The position numbers and the translations under genes are program-made. This document shows, piece by piece, positions 1-11,043 of a stretch of 64,000 nucleotides of DNA (positions are counted from its first letter, which is position 1; each line of letters starts with the position of its first letter). The stretch is taken from contig CAJPVJ010000007.1 in assembly GCA_905397405.1 (NCBI GenBank), positions 1 through 64,000 on the forward strand, in the 5' to 3' direction. The notes beneath the pieces are model-generated. The model was given only the letters and a program-made list of their open reading frames with translations. It was not told where the DNA came from and did no database searches. This DNA is from Oppiella nova (Eukaryota > Arthropoda > Arachnida > Sarcoptiformes > Oppiidae).

Positions 1-1
1 A

Positions 2-127
2 GGTGACAACGTTGAAATGTCAGTAGAACTAATTCACCCAATCGCAATGGACCCAGGTCTACGTTTTGCGATCCGTGAAGGTGGTCGTACAGTTGGTGCT
101 GGTGTAGTTGCTAAAGTAACTGCATAA
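2..127 (+). CDS. tuf: elongation factor Tu, C-terminal end (partial)
   Basis: The first 41 readable codons, ending in a TAA, spell the end of EF-Tu domain 3, with the segments [20 protein letters not shown] and [12 protein letters not shown]-Tu carries aminoacyl-tRNA to the ribosome as a GTP complex in the cytoplasm. Only the last tenth of the protein is here; the GTPase domain lies upstream of the window. An intrinsic terminator follows 20 bases after the stop. The match is to one of the most conserved bacterial proteins, so identity is near certain; whether this is tufA or tufB cannot be told. Confidence 0.96.
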
Positions 128-146
128 TCGCTGATTGTGTAAAAAG

Positions 147-171
147 AGCGCTCCTTTGGGGCGCTTTTTTT
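147..171 (+). terminator. intrinsic terminator after tuf
   Basis: An eight-base-pair stem (AGCGCTCC with GGGGCGCT, one G-T wobble) around a TTT loop is followed directly by a run of seven T. It ends the tuf transcript. Confidence 0.9.
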
Positions 172-185
172 ATAAAGTGAAGAAT

Positions 186-911
186 ATGAATATCATAAAA
201 TCTATACCAAATAAAAAATTGACCAATTATTTACGCGTTGTTTATTTCTTTTTCTTTGCGTATTTTATTAATGTAATAATTACTCTACCGATGATTTTTT
301 ATGAATCTGATCAATGGCTTAGAATAAATTTTATTATGCTTGTCATTATATCTTTTGGATTAAGTGCTTTGATTTGGTGGTATGTTTTTAAGGTCGTAAC
401 TTCAAAAAAAATTTTTAAAAGTCAAATATGTAGCTATTCAGTTGATGATTTGGGTTTTCATTATCATTTATTTGGTGGAGGGAAAAGATCAATTTTATTT
501 AACCAATTAAATCATGACTTAAATAGATCTAATCCTGATATTTATATTGTAAATTATACAAAATTACCAAGTTCACTTTATGTTCATATTAATAATATAA
601 ACACCAATAAAGTTATTGTAGAAAAATTATATTTTCAATTGGGTGGATTCTTTGGTGAGTATGTAATTAAAAATTCCCATGAACTTGCATGTGAGTTTTT
701 TAAGCGAGTGCATCAACACCGTCCTGATATTACAGTAGCTCCAGAAATTTACTATCAATTTAATATTCATCCTGAACATTTTAATTTTGATCATGATGCT
801 TACCATGCGAAAAGAAAGAATCGTATTTGGGTGCTGGGAGTCATTATTTTATTTTTGATTTGTATTTTTTTATTTATTTACTATAAGCATCATTTTACAC
901 ATAGTATTTAA
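186..911 (+). CDS. hypothetical three-helix membrane protein
   Basis: A 241-residue protein with two hydrophobic helices near the N-terminus (about residues 15-37 and 50-73), a polar central region of about 130 residues and a C-terminal helix (about 215-235). This implies an inner-membrane protein with a cytoplasmic central domain. I do not recognise the family. The reading frame extends upstream to 135, but that part crosses the tuf terminator, so the ATG at 186 (preceded by GTGAAG) is the better start. The gene is very AT-rich and stands alone between tuf and the PF10118-type gene. Confidence 0.75.
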   Translation: MNIIKSIPNKKLTNYLRVVYFFFFAYFINVIITLPMIFYESDQWLRINFIMLVIISFGLSALIWWYVFKVVTSKKIFKSQICSYSVDDLGFHYHLFGGGKRSILFNQLNHDLNRSNPDIYIVNYTKLPSSLYVHINNINTNKVIVEKLYFQLGGFFGEYVIKNSHELACEFFKRVHQHRPDITVAPEIYYQFNIHPEHFNFDHDAYHAKRKNRIWVLGVIILFLICIFLFIYYKHHFTHSI

Positions 912-1063
912 ATTGTTAGACAATACCTATCAAAAGCTGTCCTTAACTGATATTTGTGTGACCTAATCTGCAATTATTAAACTTTCATATAAACGTAATA
1001 TAAAGAAAGAGAAAAACAAACATAAAGAATTTAAGTGAAACTCACTTAATAGGAGGAATCGCA

Positions 1064-1945
1064 ATGAATGCAAAAGTGAATATTTCAAACCGTGCTGGTG
1101 CATCTTTCCCTGTACGTCGTATGGATTTTAATTTTGACGATGTACCTGAATATTGGGCAAGTGGTTCAGCGGGTATTACACATTTCATGACTGCATTGTC
1201 AGCATTGTTCCCAGATGGCGAAAAACTTTTTATCGATTCTGTGCGTGCGGTACGTTATCACCCTGCGATCAAGGACAATGAAGCATTACAAAAAGAGATT
1301 AGTGCTTTCATCGGTCAAGAAGCTATGCACACCAAAGAGCATGAAAACTTTAATGCTTCAGCAAAAAAGTTTGGTCATGATGTTGAGAAATACGAGCGTG
1401 AAACAGGTGTGTTAATTCAAGGCGCACGTAAATGGTTTGCACGTGTAGTCAAGCCTTTTGGTATGACTCAAGAAATGGTGGATTTAACCGCGACCACTGC
1501 ATTAGAGCATTTTACTGCAACAATTGCTTCGCAACTGCTGGTCAATGGGCATATCCAAAAGTTAATGACTGATCCAACCATGTCGTATATGTGGTATTGG
1601 CATGCTGTAGAAGAAAATGAACATAAAGCAGTGGCTTATGATGTTTATGAAGCAGTGTTTGGTAAGGGTATCAAAGCTTATGGCTTACGTACCACGGCTT
1701 TAGTTTTTGCAATGGTACTCATCTTTATGGCGCAATCATCTTTTGTGGTGCGTTTATTAAAAGAAGATGGCAAGCTCAACCTAAAAGAGCTCGGTATTAT
1801 TTATAAATATGCTTATAGCCCATCTAAAGGCATTATCACAGGAATGACCAAAGAAATGTTGGCATACTTTAAGCCAGGCTTCCATCCAAATGATCTCGAT
1901 ACAGTGAGTTTGCTTGAGACATGGAAAGCGAAACTGGGTCTGTAA
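1064..1945 (+). CDS. metal-dependent hydrolase-like protein, PF10118 family
   Basis: A 293-residue protein with the layout of the predicted metal-dependent hydrolase family PF10118. Likely metal ligands fall in EKLFIDSVR, FIGQEAMHTKEH, ALEHFTA and WHAVEENEHKAVAYDVYE, an E/EXXH pattern like ferritin-fold di-iron proteins. A hydrophobic stretch near residues 210-228 may associate with the membrane. The start follows a strong AGGAGG site eight bases upstream. The gene is single, with its own terminator. The reaction is unknown; a di-iron oxidoreductase is as plausible as a hydrolase. Confidence 0.85.
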   Translation: MNAKVNISNRAGASFPVRRMDFNFDDVPEYWASGSAGITHFMTALSALFPDGEKLFIDSVRAVRYHPAIKDNEALQKEISAFIGQEAMHTKEHENFNASAKKFGHDVEKYERETGVLIQGARKWFARVVKPFGMTQEMVDLTATTALEHFTATIASQLLVNGHIQKLMTDPTMSYMWYWHAVEENEHKAVAYDVYEAVFGKGIKAYGLRTTALVFAMVLIFMAQSSFVVRLLKEDGKLNLKELGIIYKYAYSPSKGIITGMTKEMLAYFKPGFHPNDLDTVSLLETWKAKLGL

Positions 1946-1974
1946 CGCGTTTTAAAGTCAGCATTTTGATTAAG

Positions 1975-1998
1975 GAGCAACAATTGTTGCTCTTTTTT
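1975..1998 (+). terminator. intrinsic terminator
   Basis: A perfect seven-base-pair stem (GAGCAAC/GTTGCTC) with an AATT loop is followed by six T. It ends the PF10118-type transcript. Confidence 0.9.
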
Positions 1999-2058
1999 AT
2001 TAGACTTATTGGTTTAATTTCTTATAATTCATTTTTTATATTGAGTTGATGAACGCAG

Positions 2059-2517
2059 ATGATTCGTTTAATGCAATCTTCAGATCTGCACGCTGTTTCT
2101 CAAATTGAAGACTTGGTACAAAGTCATCCTTGGAAAAAAAGTCAATTTGAAGAGTCTATAACAAGTTATCTAAGTACGGTGATTGAGCAAGACCATCAAG
2201 TGGTGGGCTTTTGTATTCTGCAACCTGTTTTAGATGAAGCCAATTTATTACTTATGGCCATTCATCCGAGCCAGCAGGGTAAAGGATTAGGCTATCAACT
2301 GTTAGATGAGTCGATTGCATTATTAAAAAATAATCCAGTACAAATCTTTCTTGAAGTGCGTGAGTCCAATAAAGCTGCGATTGCGCTGTATGAAAAAGCC
2401 AACTTTCATCAAATTGATTTAAGAAAAAATTATTATCCGAATCAACAGGGCGGCCGTGAACATGCAATTATTATGGTCAAAGCCTGTAGTGATGATTTTT
2501 CAAAATTATTTAAATAA
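2059..2517 (+). CDS. rimI: ribosomal protein S18-alanine N-acetyltransferase
   Basis: A 152-residue GNAT-fold acetyltransferase of RimI length. The acetyl-CoA motif A is visible as LLLMAIHPSQQGKGLGYQLL (Q-G-K-G-L-G pyrophosphate loop), followed by FLEVRESNKAAIALYEKANF, the usual motif B with the catalytic-region tyrosine. RimI acetylates the N-terminal alanine of ribosomal protein S18. The N-terminal part (IEDLVQSHPWKKSQFEESI) also fits RimI. It lies head-on against bpt with a short gap. The ribosome-binding site is weak. A paralogous GNAT remains possible. Confidence 0.87.
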   Translation: MIRLMQSSDLHAVSQIEDLVQSHPWKKSQFEESITSYLSTVIEQDHQVVGFCILQPVLDEANLLLMAIHPSQQGKGLGYQLLDESIALLKNNPVQIFLEVRESNKAAIALYEKANFHQIDLRKNYYPNQQGGREHAIIMVKACSDDFSKLFK

Positions 2518-2555
2518 GGCTAAGCAATACCGAGAATGCGAATAGCGAAAGCCGA

Positions 2556-3371
2556 TTATTTGATAATCGGCTCATTCCATTCTGAGGGCAGGGTAGTCAT
2601 CAACATATCGCCTAACTCTTGAATTTCTTTGGCTTCCAAGTGACGATTGATCCGTCGCCATTGTCCATCTAATAATAATTCAAATGGTGCATATTGAGAT
2701 TTGTAATTCATTTTCTCAGCATGTGGAACCCAATACCCGAGGTAAACAAAATCTAGATTCAACGATTTTACATATTCAATTTGTTTGAGAATCGCAAAAA
2801 CCCCCAGTGAACGCTTACTTTCATTTGGATCAAAGAAGGTATACACCGCAGAAACGCCATCGTCCAATTGATCACAGGTAGAGACACTAATTAAACGATC
2901 ATCTTTCCACAGTTCAAGGAAAAAACTGTTGGTACAACTGTGAATCAGGAATTTTTCAAATTGGTCATAACTGGGTGGGAACATATCACCATCGGCGTGT
3001 CTTTCAATAATATAACGCTCGTACAGATGATAATGCGTTTGTGTGGCCTCTTGGGTCGAAATAATTTTAACGGTTAAATCTTGATTGCGTTTCCAGGCTT
3101 TTTTCTGAGCACTGCTCATTTTAAATTCAGTCACTGGCACCCGACAAGATAAGCATTGGCGGCAAAGATGGCATTCAGGGCGATAAACAAAATCACCACT
3201 GCGTCTAAAACCTACACGCGATAATTCGGAAAGTGTGACAACATCAATACGATGTACAGGGTCGAGAAACACCATACGTGCAGATTTATTTTCAAGATAA
3301 CTGCAATCATGTGGTGGCGTAATATAGTACTGTAAGTCGTTTAATAGGGACTTAGGATGATAAGAATTCAT
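2556..3371 (-). CDS. bpt: aspartate/glutamate leucyltransferase (Bpt/ATE family)
   Basis: A 271-residue member of the arginyl-tRNA-protein transferase superfamily, at the usual length of bacterial Bpt. The N-terminal block has CSYLENKSARMVFLDP and the cysteine-rich GDFVYRPECHLCRQCLSCR, characteristic of ATE proteins; the C-terminal half holds YLGYWVPHAEKMNYKSQYAP, also conserved. Bpt moves leucine from Leu-tRNA to N-terminal Asp or Glu, feeding substrates to ClpS/ClpAP. It follows aat by 23 bases on the same strand, so the two N-degron enzymes form an operon. The ATG has AGGAGGG nine bases upstream. Confidence 0.95.
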   Translation of the reverse strand: MNSYHPKSLLNDLQYYITPPHDCSYLENKSARMVFLDPVHRIDVVTLSELSRVGFRRSGDFVYRPECHLCRQCLSCRVPVTEFKMSSAQKKAWKRNQDLTVKIISTQEATQTHYHLYERYIIERHADGDMFPPSYDQFEKFLIHSCTNSFFLELWKDDRLISVSTCDQLDDGVSAVYTFFDPNESKRSLGVFAILKQIEYVKSLNLDFVYLGYWVPHAEKMNYKSQYAPFELLLDGQWRRINRHLEAKEIQELGDMLMTTLPSEWNEPIIK

Positions 3372-3394
3372 AAATCATGTCCCTCCTTTTATTT

Positions 3395-4126
3395 TCATTC
3401 CATTAAGCGCGATAAAATCGCTATTGTTTTACTTGAAAATACACGCTCTTGATAACTTTTCCAATCTATAGAGGGTTGTTTTATTACATCTTGTAACGAT
3501 TTAAGGTATTCATGGCGAGAAAGTGTACAAGCACCGAGACTGAGTAAGTGATCATTGACCAACTGACAGTCAATCCACGGTAAATTATTTTCTCGGCCCA
3601 ATAACATCAGTGTGTAAAAAGCCATTTTGGAAACATCGGTTTGAGTGCTAAACATCGACTCACCAAAACAACCATGGCCAATCGTCACACCATACAGCCC
3701 ACCTACAATTTTATCTTGATCCCAGACTTCAACACTATAGGCATATCCAGCTTCAAATAGTTGGCAATAACCGTGAATAATCTCCTCGGAAATCCACGTT
3801 TCATCCGCATAGCTCCGTGGGAGCGAACAAGAACGAATGACCTGTTCAAAAGCATGATTGATGGTAATTTTATAATCAAACTTTTTCATATTTCGCAGTA
3901 GTGATTTACTTGGATGATAATCCTGAGGGCGAATGATGCAACGCGGTTCTGGACACCACCAACAAATTGGCTCACCTTCGGAAAACCATGGAAATAAGCC
4001 ATGCGTATAAGCTTCATATAATGTAGAAGGTGCTAAGTCTGCACCTATGCAAATTAAGCCTTGTTCATCTGGATCAGCTTCTATTGGATCTGGAAAAATA
4101 AATTGTGAAAGGGGGAGTTGATTCAC
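3395..4126 (-). CDS. aat: leucyl/phenylalanyl-tRNA--protein transferase
   Basis: A 243-residue protein with the Aat signatures [21 protein letters not shown] near the N-terminus, [20 protein letters not shown], and [19 protein letters not shown] in the GNAT-like core. Aat attaches Leu or Phe to N-terminal Arg or Lys, creating primary N-degrons recognised by ClpS. It is the first gene of the aat-bpt operon. The start codon appears to be GTG. Confidence 0.96.
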   Translation of the reverse strand: MNQLPLSQFIFPDPIEADPDEQGLICIGADLAPSTLYEAYTHGLFPWFSEGEPICWWCPEPRCIIRPQDYHPSKSLLRNMKKFDYKITINHAFEQVIRSCSLPRSYADETWISEEIIHGYCQLFEAGYAYSVEVWDQDKIVGGLYGVTIGHGCFGESMFSTQTDVSKMAFYTLMLLGRENNLPWIDCQLVNDHLLSLGACTLSRHEYLKSLQDVIKQPSIDWKSYQERVFSSKTIAILSRLME

Positions 4127-4194
4127 GAGAATTCATCAATAAAAAAGATCAGCTTTATCTTAGCTGATCATGTAATTAAATGTCTAAACAGACC

Positions 4195-5745
4195 CTATGC
4201 AAAAAGTTTCAAATGTTTTGCAATTTTGAGTTTGTCACTATCTATAAAGAATTGGGCTTTCTCTTGAATGACTTCAAGGCTGGTTTTTGGATCTGAAACG
4301 GTGTTGCCTTGTTGGTCCAATACCAGCCAGCCTAATTGAGTCAGCACATCCCAAACATATTGTGCAAATTCTGCGGCAGAGTCTAAACCATCGATAAAGT
4401 GAGCGCGGTAGAAGAGTTGGGTAAACTGATCGGCTGGAATACCAATCCCTGTGAGTGGACAGGCCAATACTTGATAATTGGTATGATAGCTGGCTTGCTC
4501 AAGGAAATAACGATTTAATTTCTGAGCATGTTCAACCATATCTTGATTTGAAGCCGCCTGACAAGGTTGTGCCAAACCTAAGTGGCATAAAATCACCAAG
4601 GCATTGAGTAGCTTTGAATAGGTAATATCAGGAATGGCCTGTTCAAGCTCTGCAATCGTCTGTGGCTTATAGTCACATTGCTTAAAATAAGCACCGAGTG
4701 GTTGATAAATCTCTTGGATTAAATCGAATTCCCCTAAGTATCCTGAAATTGTTTTTGGCAATTTTTCTGGTGCTGTTAATAAGACAAAGGCTGTATTTCT
4801 CAAACGATGCTGAATTTCTAATGCAGTTAAGGTATTTTTCCCGCGGATATATAAATCTTTTCTAAATTGTGTATTGGCAAAATAATCACGGCATTGCTCT
4901 TTAAAAACAGGATGTTCAATGGTGTTTAAAAATTGCTGATGTTGTTCACTAAAATTAATGTTATCTAGATGTGAATTTAAATCTGTTGAACCCGCATAGG
5001 TCAGTTTAATTTCTTCTAAAATTCGCACCACTTGTTGAAAAGAAAAACACTGCCAATCTTGATTTAAGTATTCGTGGATCAAATAGTTTGGATTTTGTTT
5101 TTTTAAATCTTGCACTTTGTTGAGTGCATTTGGATTTCTCTGAGCAAAGAGGGGATTTTGCGCTAATAGCTCTTCACTAAAGTTAAGTGAATCATTTACT
5201 TTTTGTAGCGGGTTGGTACTGGTGCTATTAAATTTAAAATGACTGTGAAATAACTCGCGGACTGGCATATTGGCAGCCCAACCGGTCAGGCAGTTATAGC
5301 TGATATAGACAATCCCATTGGGACTTAAAAATTTTCGGATAAATTGCAAAATAATATGTTGGTTTTCGTGGCTAATCCAACTCCAGATTCCGTGTAAACT
5401 AATCGAGTCAAACATCGGTAAGTCTTTGTTGAGCAACTCTTCAAAACTTGCATCATAGAAATGATGCGGGACTTGATTTTGTTCAGCCAAGACATTGGCA
5501 TGGGCAGCATGAGCAGGGTTAAAGTCTGTACCAAAAAATAAACCAAAACTGGATGCAGCATGAATATTTAGACTGACACCTTGACCAAAGCCGAGTTCAC
5601 AATGTTTGTGACGTTCATTGGTGGGTGGGCAATCAACCCCATTGAGTAATAAGCAAAACTTTTGGTAGTTCGGGCTTAAGTCTCTGTAGTAACCATAGGT
5701 GTAATTTACTTCTGTCTGGTAGCCATCGGTCCACGCTGTTGTCAT
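4195..5745 (-). CDS. class I SAM-dependent methyltransferase with regulatory domain
   Basis: A 516-residue protein. The N-terminal third is a Rossmann-fold methyltransferase with the SAM-binding loop CELGFGQGVSLNIHA (about residues 49-63) and an acidic residue after the next strand (GTDFNPAH). The middle and C-terminal parts resemble the methyltransferase regulatory domain family PF10119, which is helical and winged-helix-like. The substrate is unknown. It lies between trxB and aat on the same strand, 69 bases before aat, but is separated from trxB by a terminator. The ATG at 5745 is preceded by AGGAAAAAAC. Confidence 0.82.
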   Translation of the reverse strand: MTTAWTDGYQTEVNYTYGYYRDLSPNYQKFCLLLNGVDCPPTNERHKHCELGFGQGVSLNIHAASSFGLFFGTDFNPAHAAHANVLAEQNQVPHHFYDASFEELLNKDLPMFDSISLHGIWSWISHENQHIILQFIRKFLSPNGIVYISYNCLTGWAANMPVRELFHSHFKFNSTSTNPLQKVNDSLNFSEELLAQNPLFAQRNPNALNKVQDLKKQNPNYLIHEYLNQDWQCFSFQQVVRILEEIKLTYAGSTDLNSHLDNINFSEQHQQFLNTIEHPVFKEQCRDYFANTQFRKDLYIRGKNTLTALEIQHRLRNTAFVLLTAPEKLPKTISGYLGEFDLIQEIYQPLGAYFKQCDYKPQTIAELEQAIPDITYSKLLNALVILCHLGLAQPCQAASNQDMVEHAQKLNRYFLEQASYHTNYQVLACPLTGIGIPADQFTQLFYRAHFIDGLDSAAEFAQYVWDVLTQLGWLVLDQQGNTVSDPKTSLEVIQEKAQFFIDSDKLKIAKHLKLFA

Positions 5746-5808
5746 GTTTTTTCCTATAGTTTGTATTCGTTTAAAGTCATTTCTCTTGTTTATTTATAAA
5801 TCAAAAAT

Positions 5809-5838
5809 AAACAAACCGCCATGTAGGCGGTTTGTTTT
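5809..5838 (-). terminator. intrinsic terminator after trxB
   Basis: A perfect 12-base-pair inverted repeat (AAACAAACCGCC and its complement) with a five-base loop. On the minus strand it ends in a T-rich tail just after the trxB stop. Confidence 0.88.
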
Positions 5839-5855
5839 TACACAAAATAAATCAA

Positions 5856-6812
<957 letters not shown>

Positions 6813-7121
6813 TCATCCTTTTTTATGAAAAATATAGAAATTGTTTGAATTATACGTGAAACTTTATCAAAGTTGTGTGGCTTCAATGTCGATAATATTG
6901 ATCATCTAAATCGAATTGAGCTATATAGAATAATCAAATAATATTGTTTGGCATTTTTATCGAAATAAAAGCTTAAATTTCTAACAATGCTTTACAACAC
7001 AAGTAAATAATAGTGCATCTTTTTTTTAAGAACAGGTGCATAATATAAAAATTTCTTCTCTCAAGAAAGCTGATCAAGCTTCAGAAAAGAGTAATTTGAA
7101 CAATTGGTTACAGGATAGTAT

Positions 7122-10100
7122 ATGACTGCGGTGTCAAATGTTTATGCACAGCGCTTTTTAACAACAATATTCTTGATTTCATTTGGGATATATCTGTTCC
7201 TTGCAACAGTGACATATACCCCATTTGATCCAGGCTGGATGCATATTTCGAGTGATACACAACAGGTTTCAAATGCCAGTGGTGTAGCGGGTGCTTGGAT
7301 TGCTGATTTGTTGTTTGGTTTTTTAGGTTGGGCAAGTTTACTCATTCCTGTATTTATTTTTATAGAAGCAGTCCAAGTATGGTGGCCACGAAGTTTTGTG
7401 AGTCGTCCGTTTCGTTACGCTGCTCAATTTTTTATTTTGCTTGCGACCTCAAGTCTATTGTATTTGCTTTGGAATGTACCAGCAGACACATTAGCCAATG
7501 CTTCTGGTGGAATCATTGGTTATGAACTTGGTGAAAGCCTATCTCAACTGATGAGTATTTATGGGGCAGTTGTATTTATTTTGCTCTTGCTCGTTGTTCT
7601 ATTTACCTTAGCGTTTGGTATTCAATGGAATAGAACGTGGGCAACACTAAAAGCCACGCCTGCTTATTTACAAGATTTGTTTTATAAAAATGTTCCTGAA
7701 AGTGAATCTGCTTTTGATTTGACATCACCGCAGAAAAATAAAAATCATGCGCATACGCATAAAGCTGAACCAATAACAGCTCAAGCTGAATTTGTCGAAG
7801 CTGAAGATCAGGCACCAGCAAAAGAGCATTTGACTGTTAAAAATACTAAACACAATCAAACAGCAGAACGCTTATTTGATGACATGATTGAGCAAGAAAA
7901 TAAAACTCAACATCATGTTCAATTTGATCAAGACGATATTGATGATTTGGAATTAGAGCGGACTTTAGAAAAAGCACATCGTCTAGAACAAGACAGTCAA
8001 CGTACTGTTTCATCTGGTGAAGTATGGAAAGCCCTACATCAAGATCAAGACCATAATCGTGATATTGATGCCTTGATCAAAGCGTCAGAAGATCAAACTG
8101 AAGATAAATATGCAGACCATTTGCCACGCGCGCATCAACATGATGTTGATCCTGTGCAGATCAATAAAAAATCTTCACTTGATTGGGATGATGACCAAGT
8201 GTTTGATGAATTGTTATCAGTTGTACCAAATGGACAAACTGCCACAGATATCCATAGCCCCTTTAATAGTGCTACGACGCAGGCTCAAGCTGAAGCTGGT
8301 TATGTAGATACTGCTGTTCAGGGTGGGCAAAGCTTTGCGAGTGGTGTCGCAGTAGCGGCAACTTCAGGCGTGGCAATACAAAATTTAGCCAATGAACTAG
8401 ATGAGCTTGCATCGCTTGCAGATGAAGAACTTACTGAACCCCCAACTGCGTACCAACAAAATCAGCAATCTGCAGATGTTCGCACAACCAGTAATTATGC
8501 TCAATCTACACCATTTACCCGTGCCAATATTCAAACCAATTTAAATGCATCAACCTTGGTCAGTGAAGAAGAAAAGTCTTTAATTGCTGCAGATAAAGAT
8601 GCATTTAGAGATGCTTGGCAAGAAACTGCGGGTAAACCTCAAGACGAATTGCAAAGTGAGTTTGCAGAACTTGAAGATGATTTCGACTTGGATGCACCAT
8701 TAACAGATGCATTTGGTCGTCCGATGTCACGTGCAATGCAAGTTGCAAATAAGCGTCGAGACTTACCAACATTGCCAGGTTATGAACTGTTAGATAAAGT
8801 CGATCCAAATAAAAAAGTCAACTTTACCGCAGAACAATTGTCACGTTTATCTGAACTGTTAGAAATTAAACTTCAAGAGTTTAACGTCAAAGCCAAAGTG
8901 ATCGAAGCCCAACCTGGGCCAGTGGTTACACGTTTTGAGTTAGATTTGGCACCCGGTGTAAAAGCCTCGAAAGTGACCAATATTTCCCGAGATTTGGCAC
9001 GTTCTATGTCAATGGCATCTGTACGTGTGGTTGAAGTGATTCCCGGAAAGCCTTATATCGGGATTGAAGTACCGAATAGCAGTCGTGAAATGGTACGTCT
9101 GATAGAATTACTGGAAACCCCTGTTTTTAAAGATCCAAATGGTTTGCTTTCAATGGCAATGGGTAAGGACATTTCGGGTAATCCTGTGATCACTGACTTA
9201 GGTAAAGCGCCACATATGTTGGTTGCGGGGACAACAGGTTCAGGTAAATCGGTTGCTGTAAACTCAATGATCCTGTCGATGTTGTTGAAATATACACCTG
9301 ATCAATTACGTTTGATTCTGATCGATCCAAAACAATTGGAATTAGCGAACTACAATGATATTCCTCATTTATTGACACCTGTTGTGACTGACATGAAAGA
9401 TGCTGTCAGTGCTTTGAATTGGTGTGTCAATGAGATGGAACGTCGTTATAAGCTGATGTCTTTTTTAAAGATCCGTAAATTAGCCGACTATAACCGTAAA
9501 GTGGAAGAAGCCATTGCAAATGGTGAGGATCTTATTGATCCAACTTGGAAACCAAGTGATTCTGCAACACAAGACAGAGCGCCACGTTTGCAACCATTGC
9601 CTTCGATCGTGATTGTTGCCGATGAATTTGCCGATATGATCATGCAAGTGGGTAAAAAAGCGGAAGAAATGATTACCCGTCTGGCACAAAAATCTCGTGC
9701 AGCAGGAATTCATTTACTGTTAGCAACACAACGTCCATCGGTAGATGTTATTACTGGTTTGATTAAAGCCAATATTCCAACCCGTGTGGCATTACGTGTA
9801 AACAGTAAAATTGACTCGCGTACTATTTTGGATGGTGGTGGTGCAGAGGATCTCTTGGGCCATGGTGATATGTTATTCCTCGGTCCAGGTAAAATTGATC
9901 CTGAGCGTGTACATGGTGCATTTATTTCCGATGATGAAGTCAACCGTATTTGTGATGCATGGCGTGAACGCGGTGAACCGAATTATGTTGATGAAATTCT
10001 CACGCCGTTTGACGAAGAACCGACCACACGTGGTTTCGAAGATGGTGATGGCGATCCGAACCGTGATGCACTCTATGACCAATGTGTTTCATTTGTCTTA

Positions 10101-10244
10101 GAAACACGTAAGGTGTCTGTATCTTCACTGCAACGTAAGTTTAGCTTAGGTTATAACCGTGCTGCCCGTATTGTTGATCAAATGCAGGAGCAGGGTATTG
10201 TCAGTGAACAAGGACCGAATGGTAAGCGAGATATTTTGGTCTAA
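7122..10244 (+). CDS. ftsK: DNA translocase FtsK
   Basis: A 1040-residue FtsK. The N-terminus has four hydrophobic helices (about residues 10-175) that anchor it at the division septum. A long acidic, glutamine-rich linker (about 190-560) follows. The motor domain has Walker A GTTGSGKS at about residues 702-709 and Walker B VIVADEFAD. The C-terminal winged-helix gamma domain (about 975-1040, with SLQRKFSLGYNRAARIVDQM) reads KOPS sites and activates XerCD at dif. FtsK couples chromosome-terminus segregation to division. The gene is single, divergent from trxB, and ends in a very long hairpin. Confidence 0.97.
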   Translation: MTAVSNVYAQRFLTTIFLISFGIYLFLATVTYTPFDPGWMHISSDTQQVSNASGVAGAWIADLLFGFLGWASLLIPVFIFIEAVQVWWPRSFVSRPFRYAAQFFILLATSSLLYLLWNVPADTLANASGGIIGYELGESLSQLMSIYGAVVFILLLLVVLFTLAFGIQWNRTWATLKATPAYLQDLFYKNVPESESAFDLTSPQKNKNHAHTHKAEPITAQAEFVEAEDQAPAKEHLTVKNTKHNQTAERLFDDMIEQENKTQHHVQFDQDDIDDLELERTLEKAHRLEQDSQRTVSSGEVWKALHQDQDHNRDIDALIKASEDQTEDKYADHLPRAHQHDVDPVQINKKSSLDWDDDQVFDELLSVVPNGQTATDIHSPFNSATTQAQAEAGYVDTAVQGGQSFASGVAVAATSGVAIQNLANELDELASLADEELTEPPTAYQQNQQSADVRTTSNYAQSTPFTRANIQTNLNASTLVSEEEKSLIAADKDAFRDAWQETAGKPQDELQSEFAELEDDFDLDAPLTDAFGRPMSRAMQVANKRRDLPTLPGYELLDKVDPNKKVNFTAEQLSRLSELLEIKLQEFNVKAKVIEAQPGPVVTRFELDLAPGVKASKVTNISRDLARSMSMASVRVVEVIPGKPYIGIEVPNSSREMVRLIELLETPVFKDPNGLLSMAMGKDISGNPVITDLGKAPHMLVAGTTGSGKSVAVNSMILSMLLKYTPDQLRLILIDPKQLELANYNDIPHLLTPVVTDMKDAVSALNWCVNEMERRYKLMSFLKIRKLADYNRKVEEAIANGEDLIDPTWKPSDSATQDRAPRLQPLPSIVIVADEFADMIMQVGKKAEEMITRLAQKSRAAGIHLLLATQRPSVDVITGLIKANIPTRVALRVNSKIDSRTILDGGGAEDLLGHGDMLFLGPGKIDPERVHGAFISDDEVNRICDAWRERGEPNYVDEILTPFDEEPTTRGFEDGDGDPNRDALYDQCVSFVLETRKVSVSSLQRKFSLGYNRAARIVDQMQEQGIVSEQGPNGKRDILV

Positions 10245-10247
10245 TTT

Positions 10248-10286
10248 AAACAGCTTGCAATGAGCTTAGCTCATTGCAAGCTGTTT
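10248..10286. terminator. long perfect hairpin between convergent genes
   Basis: A perfect 18-base-pair inverted repeat around a TTA loop starts four bases after the ftsK stop and ends four bases before the stop of the convergent gene. Either direction gives a strong hairpin, but the T tract is short (three T). It probably acts as a bidirectional terminator. Confidence 0.75.
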
Positions 10287-10289
10287 AGG

Positions 10290-10823
10290 CTATAGAAATA
10301 GTCCGAGTAAATACAAGCACCAAAAAATAGAAAATAACACGATAAGTACCATTTGAGCTTTACTAAATTTCTTTTGTTCAATGACCACAAATTGATTGGA
10401 TTGTTGTTTGGCAAAATTGAGAGCCTTAAATGCAGGTATTAGAAAAATGAAATTCAATACAGTAATCAGATCATAAGGTTCAGGCAGTTTAATCAGTACT
10501 GAAAAAACCATAAATCCTATAAACATCCAGCCTGATGAAAAATTCTCTGTATATCCTTGTTGCTTGGCATAGTTATTTATTTTTTTAAACAAGGAGTATA
10601 GGAAAAAAATATAAAATACTGCCCGAAAAGCCGGCATGATGTCTAATTTGTCTTTTTGCATAAAGAAGCGCCACGCTTTAAACATCCACCAAATCTGATA
10701 TAAACCCATTGTCAAAAAGCACAAGAGCATAAATTTATTGATGCTGATGATCTTCTGCACTTCCACAGGATGATGTGGGGGTTGCTCAATGGGTGAGGTT
10801 GAATTTTTTTCTAAATTAAGCAT
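10290..10823 (-). CDS. DUF4234-like membrane protein
   Basis: A 177-residue protein with about four hydrophobic segments. The motif FLTMGLYQIWWMFKAWRFF around residues 35-55 resembles the conserved turn of DUF4234-type membrane proteins. No catalytic motif is visible. It converges on ftsK and stands alone. The function is unknown and the family assignment is tentative. Confidence 0.7.
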   Translation of the reverse strand: MLNLEKNSTSPIEQPPHHPVEVQKIISINKFMLLCFLTMGLYQIWWMFKAWRFFMQKDKLDIMPAFRAVFYIFFLYSLFKKINNYAKQQGYTENFSSGWMFIGFMVFSVLIKLPEPYDLITVLNFIFLIPAFKALNFAKQQSNQFVVIEQKKFSKAQMVLIVLFSIFWCLYLLGLFL

Positions 10824-11043
10824 GATTTATTTTTTAAGCACGTTTTAATTTTTGATTATAAAGATAAAATATTATTTTCTCCAATAATTAAAATCCGTCT
10901 TTTTAAAAGATGGTTGATGTTTTATTTGTGGTATATGTTCATCGAAGTTCAGCCTAAAGAATTTTATTGATGTACCGATATCGATGGAAAAACATGAATT
11001 TTCACACTAATATAAATCTGTCTCGCTGAACGGAATCTAGTCC

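Noticed and set aside
9710-9943. Minus-strand frames within ftsK
   Set aside because: Shadow frames of a strongly conserved gene.
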